DNA of 64,000 nucleotides, from contig OX352322.1 in the NCBI GenBank assembly GCA_947090765.1, forward strand, positions 3,083,501 through 3,147,500, written 5' to 3'. Positions within the stretch are counted from its first letter, which is position 1, and each line of letters opens with the position of its first letter. The notes beneath the pieces were generated by a model that saw only the letters and a list, made by a program, of their open reading frames with translations, did not search any database and was not told where the DNA came from. This DNA is from Pseudomonas sp. MM223 (lineage in GTDB: Bacteria; Pseudomonadota; Gammaproteobacteria; Pseudomonadales; Pseudomonadaceae). This document shows, piece after piece, positions 17,535 through 24,592 of this stretch. The translations under genes were made by a program, and so were the position numbers.

Positions 17535-20500
17535 AACGCGTGATCAAGTACATTTTTCTGGGCTTGCTCGGGGTGGTCGCGAGCCTGGGCCTGGTGCTGG
17601 GCCTGCTGCTGGGGACCGAGGCTGGCAGCCGCTGGGCGCTGGGCAAGGTGCCCGGGCTTGAGGTGGCCGATTTCCAGGGCCGCCTGGCAGGCAGCTGGCA
17701 GGCCAGCATGCTGCGCTGGGCCGACGGCGGCAGCACGGTAGAGGTACAGGCACCACGACTGGCCTGGTCGCCTGCCTGTCTGCTACGCGCCACCCTGTGC
17801 ATTGACCGGTTGCAGGCTCAACGCATCGACATGGCCTTTGCGCCAAGTGCCGAGCCAGCCGACAGCAGCCCACTGCAGTTGCCAGCGCTGCGCTTGCCGC
17901 TGGCTATCGAACTGGGTGAGGTCAAGGTCGGCCAGTTGCGGCTGGATGGCAGCGACCTGCTGGGTGACCTGCAACTGGCGGCGCACTGGACCGGTACCGG
18001 GATGCGCATCGACAGCCTGCACCTGCAGCGCGATGACCTGCAATTGAACCTGCAGGGCGACCTGCAGCCCGAAGGTGATTGGCCAGTGCAACTCCAGGCG
18101 CAGCTGCAACTGCCGGCCGTAGACGGCAAACCCTGGCAGCTGGCACTGACCGCCACCGGCGAATTGCAAAAGACCCTGACGCTTGCCGGCACCAGCAGCG
18201 GTTACCTCGACGCCACCCTGAGCGGGCAGTTGCAGGCGTTGGTCGAGCACCTGCCGGCGACCCTGCAAATCCGTTCAGAGGCGTTCAAGCCGACGGGCTC
18301 GTTGCCTGATACCTTGCAACTGAATCAGCTCAAACTTGATGCCAAGGGCGATCTGCTCAAGGGTTATCAGCTGTCAGGAACGGCCAGCCTGCCGGCTGAG
18401 CAGTCGCCGATCGCGTTGGCGTTGTCCGGGTTGGTCGACAGCAAAGGCGCCAGGCTCGATGCCCTTGACCTCACTGCCAGCGAGACCCAGCACGTCAAGC
18501 TGCAGGCCTCGGCCGACTGGCAGCAAGGCCTGTCCGCCGACGCGCAACTGGACTGGCAGGACTTCCCGTGGTTGCGCCTGTACCCGCTGGAGACGCCGCC
18601 CGAGGTCACCCTCAAACGTTTCAACACCCAGGTGCATTATCGCGATGGCAATTACCAGGGCACGTTCAAAGGCGACCTGGACGGGCCGGCAGGGGCGTTC
18701 AGCCTGGCCAGCCCGTTCGAGGGTGACCTGAGCCAGGTCAAACTGCCGCAACTGGCGCTGACCGCCGGGCAAGGCAAAGCCGCCGGCAGTGTTGCCGTGC
18801 GCTTTGCCGATACCCTGGCCTGGGATGTCGACTTGCAGCTTTCGGCGCTCGACCCGGCCTATTGGCTGGCGGAGCTGCCGGGCACCTTGGCGGGGCCACT
18901 GCGCAGCAAAGGCGAGATGAAGGGCGATGTACTTACCCTCGATGCCCAGCTTGACCTCAAGGGCCGCTTGCGCGGCCAGCCGGCCGTGTTCAAGGCCGAG
19001 GCCCAGGGCGCGGGGCAGAGCTGGACCCTCGGCGCCCTGGCGATCCAGCTGGGTGACAACCGTATCAACGGCAGCGGCAGCTTGCAGCAGCGCCTGGCCG
19101 GGCGAATCGACCTTGACCTGCCGCGCCTGGGCCAGCTGTGGCCGAGGCTACAGGGCCAGGTCAAGGGCCGGCTGGATGTTGCCGGCACCTTGCAGGCCCC
19201 GCAAGGCACGCTGACCTTGCAAGGCCAGCGCTTGGCCCAGGCCGAAAACCGGCTGCAACAACTGGACCTGGACGCCCACCTGGATAACGCCCAGCGCGGC
19301 GTGATCGAACTGAAGGCCGCTGGCATCCAGCTGGGGGACACGGCGTTGGGTACGTTGCAGGCCAACGGCAAGGGGGACATTCGCCAGCAAGCCCTGACCC
19401 TGGCGCTGGATGGCCCGCAACTCAAGCTTGACCTCGGCCTGGATGGCCAGTTGAACAAGGGGGACTGGCGTGGGCGTCTGGCGAGTGGGCGTATTCAGGC
19501 CGGGGGCCAGGACTGGCAGTTGCAAGCGCCGGCACGCGTGCAGCGCTTGGCCAGTGGGCAGCTGGATTTCGGTGCTCATTGCTGGCGCTCCGGCCAGGCC
19601 AGCCTGTGTGGTGACGACCAGCGCCTGGCGCCCGAGCCACGCCTGCGCTACCACCTCAAGCAGTTCCCGCTCGACAGCCTTGCCCAGTGGTTGCCAAAGG
19701 ACTTTGCCTGGCAGGGCCTGCTCAATGCCGATATCAATCTGGACATCCCGGCCAGTGGCCCCAAAGGCAGCATTGTCATTGATGCCAGTGGCGGCACGCT
19801 GCGCGTGCGCGACAAAGGCCGCTGGGTCGATTTCCCTTACCAGGCCCTGCGCGTCGACAGCACGTTGGCACCACGGCGGATCGATACCCGCCTGGCCTTC
19901 CGTGGCGAGCGCCTGGGCGAACTGAACGTCAACACGCGCCTGGACCCGCTAGGCAAGAACAAACCGTTGTCGGGAGATTTCCGCCTGGCCGGGCTGGACC
20001 TGTCGGTGGCCCGTCCATTCGTGCCGATGGTGGAGCGCCTGGCTGGGCAACTCAACGGCAGTGGTCGGCTTTCAGGCACACTGTTGGCACCACAGGTCAA
20101 TGGCAACCTGGTGCTCAGCGGTGGCGAGGTGAGTGGCGCCGAGTTGCCGGCCAGCCTTGAGGGCTTGTCATTGCAGGCGCTGATCGCTGGCGAGCAGGTG
20201 CAACTCAATGGCAGCTGGCGCAGTGGCGATGCAGGGCGTGGCCAGTTGAGTGGCAACCTCACGTGGGGGCAGGCGCTGGGCATGGACCTGCGCCTGCAAG
20301 GGCAGCAACTGCCTGTCACGGTGGAGCCCTATGCAACGCTTGAGGTGGCCCCGGACCTGACCTTGCGCCTGATCGACGACAAGCTGGCGGTTACCGGCAA
20401 AGTGCAGGTGCCCAAAGGCAAGATCACAGTACGCGAACTGCCACCGTCAACCGTGAAGGTATCGGATGACACGGTCATCGTCGGTCACCAGACCGAAGAG

Positions 20501-21262
20501 GGCAAACCGCCCATGGCGATGGCCATGGACATCGATGTCGAAGTGGGCCGCGACAAGTTGTCGTTCAGTGGCTTTGGCTTGACTGCCAACTTGCTCGGCC
20601 ACGTGCACATTGGCGACAACCTCGATACCCGTGGCGAATTGAGCCTGGCCGACGGCCGCTACCGTGCCTACGGCCAGCGCCTGACCATCCGCCGCGCGCG
20701 CTTGCTGTTCGCCGGGCCGATCGACCAGCCGTACCTGGACATCGAAGCCATCCGTACCGTCGATGACGTGATTGCCGGTATCCGCCTGAGCGGCAGTGCC
20801 GAACAACCCACCACCAAGGTGTTTTCGGAACCGGCCATGAGCCAGGAGCAGGCGCTGTCGTACCTCGTACTGGGGCGGCCGCTGGGCAACTCTGGCGAGG
20901 ACAACAACATGCTTGCCGAGGCGGCGCTTGGCCTGGGGCTGGCGGGTAGCGCCGGCATTACCGGCAGCCTGGCATCGAGCCTGGGTATTGATGACTTCCA
21001 GCTGGACACCGAGGGCTCAGGCAACAGCACCAGCGTTGTCGCCAGCGGCAATATCACTGAGAAGCTGAGCCTGCGTTACGGCGTGGGTGTGTTCGAGCCT
21101 GCCAATACCATCGCGTTGCGATACAAGTTGAGCAAGAAGGTGTACCTGGAGGCTGCCAGTGGGCTGGCCAGCCACTGGACATCTTCTACAAGCGCGATTT
21201 CTGAAGGGGCGGGGCCATCAACGGACGGTGGCCGCCTCGATGAATTCGTTGGTGTCGGGTGA
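17531..21262 (+). CDS. tamB: Translocation and assembly module subunit TamB, C terminus altered by a frameshift
   Basis: The product is 1243 residues as read. A GTG start overlaps the tamA stop. An N-terminal signal anchor (about 7-30) is followed by a long AsmA-like beta-rich lipid groove and the C-terminal DUF490/TamB domain (from about 900; MAMDIDVEVGRDKLSFSGFGL, YRAYGQRLTIRRARLLFAGP, ISEP-type PTTKVFSEPAMSQEQALSYLVLG). The frame is broken just before the end. Inserting one base near 21171 turns ASHWTSST into AS-x-LDIFYKRDF with a stop at 21202-21204, the normal TamB ending and about 1224 residues. As sequenced, the last ten residues are replaced by a 28-residue tail that runs into the convergent DUF2589 gene. 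The terminal Tyr/Phe-rich strand is thought to matter for docking to TamA. Confidence 0.92.
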   Translation: MKRVIKYIFLGLLGVVASLGLVLGLLLGTEAGSRWALGKVPGLEVADFQGRLAGSWQASMLRWADGGSTVEVQAPRLAWSPACLLRATLCIDRLQAQRIDMAFAPSAEPADSSPLQLPALRLPLAIELGEVKVGQLRLDGSDLLGDLQLAAHWTGTGMRIDSLHLQRDDLQLNLQGDLQPEGDWPVQLQAQLQLPAVDGKPWQLALTATGELQKTLTLAGTSSGYLDATLSGQLQALVEHLPATLQIRSEAFKPTGSLPDTLQLNQLKLDAKGDLLKGYQLSGTASLPAEQSPIALALSGLVDSKGARLDALDLTASETQHVKLQASADWQQGLSADAQLDWQDFPWLRLYPLETPPEVTLKRFNTQVHYRDGNYQGTFKGDLDGPAGAFSLASPFEGDLSQVKLPQLALTAGQGKAAGSVAVRFADTLAWDVDLQLSALDPAYWLAELPGTLAGPLRSKGEMKGDVLTLDAQLDLKGRLRGQPAVFKAEAQGAGQSWTLGALAIQLGDNRINGSGSLQQRLAGRIDLDLPRLGQLWPRLQGQVKGRLDVAGTLQAPQGTLTLQGQRLAQAENRLQQLDLDAHLDNAQRGVIELKAAGIQLGDTALGTLQANGKGDIRQQALTLALDGPQLKLDLGLDGQLNKGDWRGRLASGRIQAGGQDWQLQAPARVQRLASGQLDFGAHCWRSGQASLCGDDQRLAPEPRLRYHLKQFPLDSLAQWLPKDFAWQGLLNADINLDIPASGPKGSIVIDASGGTLRVRDKGRWVDFPYQALRVDSTLAPRRIDTRLAFRGERLGELNVNTRLDPLGKNKPLSGDFRLAGLDLSVARPFVPMVERLAGQLNGSGRLSGTLLAPQVNGNLVLSGGEVSGAELPASLEGLSLQALIAGEQVQLNGSWRSGDAGRGQLSGNLTWGQALGMDLRLQGQQLPVTVEPYATLEVAPDLTLRLIDDKLAVTGKVQVPKGKITVRELPPSTVKVSDDTVIVGHQTEEGKPPMAMAMDIDVEVGRDKLSFSGFGLTANLLGHVHIGDNLDTRGELSLADGRYRAYGQRLTIRRARLLFAGPIDQPYLDIEAIRTVDDVIAGIRLSGSAEQPTTKVFSEPAMSQEQALSYLVLGRPLGNSGEDNNMLAEAALGLGLAGSAGITGSLASSLGIDDFQLDTEGSGNSTSVVASGNITEKLSLRYGVGVFEPANTIALRYKLSKKVYLEAASGLASHWTSSTSAISEGAGPSTDGGRLDEFVGVG

Positions 21263-21772
21263 GGGCAGTGGGCTGGGGGCGCGTACCGGGGTGATCAGGC
21301 TGGTGTATTCCTCGATCAACCGGTTCAGGGCTTCGGGTGGTTCGCTGGCCTGGAACTGCATGCGGATCTGTACTTCGTCAGGGTCGCGGCTTTCGCCCTG
21401 GCGGCCCTGGCCGCCGATGGTGACCTTGAAGCTCGCAGCCTTGGTGTCGCCTGCGTTCAGCAGTGCCTGCTGGGCTTCGGTACCTTTGACCCGAACCGAC
21501 AGGTCCACCTGCATGCGTTCCAGCGCCAGGCCTTTGGGTGAAACCAAGGCAAAGAGGGGCACGCGCATGATGTGCTGCCCATCCATGGCTACTTCGACCA
21601 TCTTGGCTTTCATGGGGGCGCCAAGGTCGCTGGTGTCGCACTCGAAAAACTGGTCGAACAGGTTGATGTATTGCTGTGCAATCAGGCTGTTGGTGGCACT
21701 GGCGGCTTCTTGCAGGCCACGGGTGATCTCTCGCAGGTCGAGGGACGTCATGGGGGCAGGGGGCTTTTGCAA
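21218..21772 (-). CDS. DUF2589 domain-containing protein, second paralogue
   Basis: About 184 residues from TTG 21772, which has AGGAG eight bases upstream; an ATG at 21751 is the alternative. The body matches the neighbouring DUF2589 protein in layout: an N-terminal helical part (LIAQQYINLFDQFFEC), a VPLFALVSPKGLALERMQVDLSV beta stretch, and the shared ending SEPPEALNRLIEEYTSLITP. No signal peptide or membrane helix is seen. The function of DUF2589 is unknown. It is the last gene of a three-gene cassette after the Mor-like gene and the longer DUF2589 gene (76 bases upstream). Confidence 0.7.
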   Translation of the reverse strand: MQKPPAPMTSLDLREITRGLQEAASATNSLIAQQYINLFDQFFECDTSDLGAPMKAKMVEVAMDGQHIMRVPLFALVSPKGLALERMQVDLSVRVKGTEAQQALLNAGDTKAASFKVTIGGQGRQGESRDPDEVQIRMQFQASEPPEALNRLIEEYTSLITPVRAPSPLPSPDTNEFIEAATVR

Positions 21773-21848
21773 TTGTTCCACTCCTCAAGCCAGATTGGGC
21801 CCCTCCCATGGCCAGTCAGGAGGGGCTGTTGTGCGCGGTGCTAGCGCC

Positions 21849-22493
21849 TCACGGGGCCGGCGGGTTTTGGGACTCAGGCCCTTTTAACCTGTCTGCCTGG
21901 GAAATCTCGTCCGGGCTTTCCAGTTCGGCGGTTTTGATGACGGTTGGCTTGGTCGCAGCGTCGGTCAGGAACTCGATCACCCTCATCATCGCTTCAGGCG
22001 GTTCCTGGCGCCTCATTGTCGTGTTGAAGGCGTAGCGGGCGCGGGTGTCGGTCTTGCGTGTCTGGGAGGACTTGTGGCTGACGCTGCCCTTTACGTTCAG
22101 CTTGAACGGCCCCCAGCCCAGCGAGCCGGTCACCTCTGCCCCCATTTCCGTGCTGGAGTTGTCTTCCGACATCTGATTGATGATCAGCTCGAACTCGACA
22201 GTACCTTCATCGATGGAAATGTTCGGATGGGTGATGGCCGCCAGCAGCGGCACCTTCATGGTCTTGCTGACCACCCCCTTGTATTCACCCTGTTCGTCGA
22301 CAATGGTCTCGTCGTAGTCGAACTGGATGGCTACGGCCTTGCCGTCCTGCACGCACACTTGCATCAGGAAGTCGGCGTACGATTTGCTGGCGGTTACCTG
22401 TGCCTGAACCATGGCTTGCAGGGGGCCTGCGATCATGCGGTCCATCGGCAAGGCGTTGATCACGGACCCTATGAGGCTGTTATCTATCGACAT
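21849..22493 (-). CDS. DUF2589 domain-containing protein, first paralogue
   Basis: 214 residues from ATG 22493 (an upstream in-frame start at 22535 is less likely). An N-terminal helix region (IAGPLQAMVQAQVTASKSYADFL) leads to beta-rich segments with VPLLAAITHPNISIDEGTVEFEL, and to a C-terminal MRRQEPPEAMMRVIEFLTDA that parallels the EPPEA-x-x-R motif of the next gene. It is acidic, soluble and without signal sequence. The function is not known. The two DUF2589 proteins are diverged tandem paralogues and may form a hetero-oligomer. The gene lies 63 bases after the Mor-like gene on the same strand. Confidence 0.7.
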   Translation of the reverse strand: MSIDNSLIGSVINALPMDRMIAGPLQAMVQAQVTASKSYADFLMQVCVQDGKAVAIQFDYDETIVDEQGEYKGVVSKTMKVPLLAAITHPNISIDEGTVEFELIINQMSEDNSSTEMGAEVTGSLGWGPFKLNVKGSVSHKSSQTRKTDTRARYAFNTTMRRQEPPEAMMRVIEFLTDAATKPTVIKTAELESPDEISQADRLKGPESQNPPAP

Positions 22494-22556
22494 GCTTGAT
22501 TGCTCTTTGTTGTTGTGGGAAAGGTGGCCACCCATGGCGGCCTGAGGGCTTGGTCG

Positions 22557-22937
22557 TCAGCGTGCGCAGGTTTCCTGGCGGCGGATGTTGCCGATCTGGC
22601 GCAGGCTCAGGCCGTACTTGTTGGCCAGCAGGCTGCGTGAAAGGCCATTGGCGCTTTCTTTCTGGATCTGCTGGTTGCGCAGTTGGCGCAGGAAGTGGTC
22701 AGCCTTGGGTATCTCCAGGGCTACCCCGGCAAAGCGCTTGATCAGTGCGTCGAGTGCTTCGGGTGGCAGAACGTCGGCGAGCTTGGTGCGCTCGCGGTGC
22801 TTGGGGATGTACTTTGGCCTGCCGCCGTACGCGCAGGTCAGCTGGTAGGCGTTGTCTATACCGATACAGTCGACCAGGGCCTGCAGCGAGTGTGGCAGTT
22901 GACTGATATCGATGAGGCTCAAGTCTGGTAATTCCAT
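22557..22937 (-). CDS. Mor transcription activator family protein
   Basis: 126 residues from ATG 22937, with AAGGAG six bases upstream. It has an N-terminal dimerisation part (LPHSLQALVDCIGIDNAYQL), a conserved GGRPKYIPKH patch and a C-terminal helix-turn-helix (GLSRSLLANKYGLSLRQIGNIRR), the layout of phage Mu Mor/C activators. No other phage genes are near, so it is probably a domesticated or free-standing regulator of the DUF2589 genes that follow it. A 15-bp palindrome lies 93 bases upstream of its start. Confidence 0.75.
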   Translation of the reverse strand: MELPDLSLIDISQLPHSLQALVDCIGIDNAYQLTCAYGGRPKYIPKHRERTKLADVLPPEALDALIKRFAGVALEIPKADHFLRQLRNQQIQKESANGLSRSLLANKYGLSLRQIGNIRRQETCAR

Positions 22938-23029
22938 ATGGCGCTCCTTCGGGATGGGGGAATGTGCGACCCGATCACCAGCGGCGTGATGTCGACGGTG
23001 TGAGCAAATTCTGTGTGACAGCCCCGGTG

Positions 23030-23044
23030 TGTCGCTAGGCGACA
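23030..23044. promoter_or_regulatory. 15-bp palindrome upstream of the Mor-like gene, possible operator
   Basis: TGTCGC-TAG-GCGACA is a perfect dyad in the 250-base gap between the Mor-like start (22937) and the end of the secreted-protein gene (23188). It is a candidate operator for autoregulation. No other structure stood out in that gap. Confidence 0.35.
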
Positions 23045-23187
23045 TATGGGTTGCGGTTTGTAGCCTCGGTGAACAGCGATTGCAGGCAGCGATATCCTGC
23101 GTTGTAGGAAAGGCCTTCAAGATGTGGCTGTGGCGGTTGATTTCCCATCAGGGCGCTCCGCTCGTCGAATGAAGGGGTTGGGTACCC

Positions 23188-23646
23188 TCATTTGCAGGGG
23201 TAGCTGCTCAGCAGGCTGACACTGCGCAGGTAGGCCTGGGGCGCGTCGAGCATGCCTTGCGGCAGCGTCCGCCAGTCGACCAGCAGGCACAGGGCATGCA
23301 ATGGTTGCGCGCCGCGCTGGCCGATGACCATGTCGGAAAAGCTGCGGCGGTACAGTGCCTGGGTCTGGTACAACGCCTGCACCTGATCGGCTTGGGCCAA
23401 GGTCTGCCGGGCCAGCTCGGGCAACTGGGCCATGGGGACGGTGAAATGCACCGGCGCACCATGTGCCTGCAGGTAGCCGGCCTGACGCACACGCTGCCAC
23501 AGTTGCTGCCACTGGCTGGCACCGGCATGGCGTTCCAGGTCGCGGCCAAGCTCAAGCAGTTGCGCCGCAGGTACTTGACGGGTGTCCAGTGCGTGAAGGG
23601 AAAGCGGGGTCAAAATCAGGGACGCGAACAGCAGGGGTTTGTACAT
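23188..23646 (-). CDS. Hypothetical exported protein
   Basis: 152 residues beginning with a classical signal peptide (MYKPLLFASLILTPLSLHA, cleavage after about residue 19). ATG 23646 has GGAGG four bases upstream. The mature part is helical and Gln/Leu-rich, with two cysteines (LHALCLLVDW and the final SSYPCK) that could form a disulfide. I do not recognise a family. It lies between the Mor/DUF2589 cassette and a divergent small membrane protein. Confidence 0.6.
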   Translation of the reverse strand: MYKPLLFASLILTPLSLHALDTRQVPAAQLLELGRDLERHAGASQWQQLWQRVRQAGYLQAHGAPVHFTVPMAQLPELARQTLAQADQVQALYQTQALYRRSFSDMVIGQRGAQPLHALCLLVDWRTLPQGMLDAPQAYLRSVSLLSSYPCK

Positions 23647-23796
23647 GATGCCTCCGGCATGGGTGCTTGGAGCCCCATGCTTTCAGGCAGTCGCCACCCT
23701 GGGCAGCAGGAAATGCAGCGCCGGGCCCTATGGGCGTTGTATCATTGCCACGGCTCGTTGCGAGCCATTTGCCCCTGATGTTGCAAGGAACTTTCG

Positions 23797-23985
23797 ATGA
23801 CACACGTGCAGCGCCTCAAATATTCCCTCCTGATCATCCTGGTGGTACTGGGCCTGATGCTGGGCCTGTCCCACCTGCAGAAGCAGGGCACGATCAGTGA
23901 GCAGACCTTCCAGATGCTGGCCATTGCCATCGCCGTGGTGGTCGTGGTGATCAACGGCATTCTGCGGCGCAAGGTCAAGCCCTGA
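23797..23985 (+). CDS. Small two-helix membrane protein
   Basis: 62 residues from ATG 23797 with AAGGA seven bases upstream. There are two predicted membrane helices (about 9-26, SLLIILVVLGLMLGLSHL, and 40-55, MLAIAIAVVVVVINGI) and a basic tail (RRKVKP). No family is recognised. The good ribosome-binding site and clean hydrophobic pattern support a real gene. Confidence 0.6.
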   Translation: MTHVQRLKYSLLIILVVLGLMLGLSHLQKQGTISEQTFQMLAIAIAVVVVVINGILRRKVKP

Positions 23986-24021
23986 CCCGTGCGGGCCGGC
24001 CAGGTGTGGCCGGCCATGCGC

Positions 24022-24396
24022 TCAGCGCGTGTGCGTCTGCTCCAGTACGGCGCGCGCCTGGGGGTTCAGGCTGTAGCATTTGTCGCTGCCCAACTCGATC
24101 ACACCTTCGGTGCACAGCCGCTTGAGCACCTCGCGCACGCTGAGGAACGACAGCGGAATATCCAGCTGTTCCAGCTGTGCATGCACGCCGCGTACGCCAA
24201 TGCTGCGGCCATTGCGGTCGGCGGCGTGCAAGGCGTCGATTACCTTGAGCCGGATCAGGCTGGTACGCAGGCCGAAGGTGCGCAGCAGCTCACGGATCTG
24301 TTCGTTGCCGACGCGTTCTTCAGAAAAAACGCCCTGTCCATTGGGCGCTTTGCCTGGGACGCGCCCGGCTTGGGTCGAGGGTTGCGGGTTGTACAT
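24022..24396 (-). CDS. Fur-like winged-helix protein without metal-binding domain
   Basis: 124 residues; ATG 24396 has AAGGAG seven bases upstream. The region NEQIRELLRTFGLRTSLIRLKVIDAL through LSFLSVREVLKRLCTEGVIEL resembles the N-terminal DNA-binding winged helix of Fur/Zur proteins. The C-terminal dimerisation and metal-binding domain (His/Cys-rich) is absent: only about 15 residues follow. Similar short proteins in Pseudomonas are annotated as Fe2+/Zn2+ uptake regulators, but metal sensing is not supported by the sequence. It is divergent from pvdQ across a 196-base gap. Confidence 0.65.
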   Translation of the reverse strand: MYNPQPSTQAGRVPGKAPNGQGVFSEERVGNEQIRELLRTFGLRTSLIRLKVIDALHAADRNGRSIGVRGVHAQLEQLDIPLSFLSVREVLKRLCTEGVIELGSDKCYSLNPQARAVLEQTHTR

Positions 24397-24533
24397 GTGA
24401 ATGCTCCTTTTCGTGGACGAACCCGAAATGTGGTTGCCTCACTTACTAGGACGAATGAGAACGCAAAAACTGCAACCCACTCGTAAAAAAAATGCCTGTT
24501 CCTCTTCAAGACGTTCCATCGCCTTGTAATACG

Positions 24534-24557
24534 TAAAATTTTCACCTGGCCATTCGT
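24534..24557 (+). promoter_or_regulatory. Candidate iron-starvation (PvdS-type sigma) promoter for pvdQ
   Basis: TAAAA (24534-24538), 16 bases, then CGT (24555-24557) closely fits the IS-box TAAAT-N16-CGT that I recall for PvdS/PfrI-dependent promoters. It lies 35 bases before the pvdQ start, on the correct strand. One mismatch is present at the fifth base of the first block. Confidence 0.45.
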
Positions 24558-24592
24558 CTGATCGGGATAAGCCCCGAACCCGAGGAGTGCCC

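Noticed and set aside
22557..22937. Prophage inferred from the Mor-family gene
   Set aside because: No integrase, transposase, capsid, tail or lysis genes are near; flanking genes are chromosomal.
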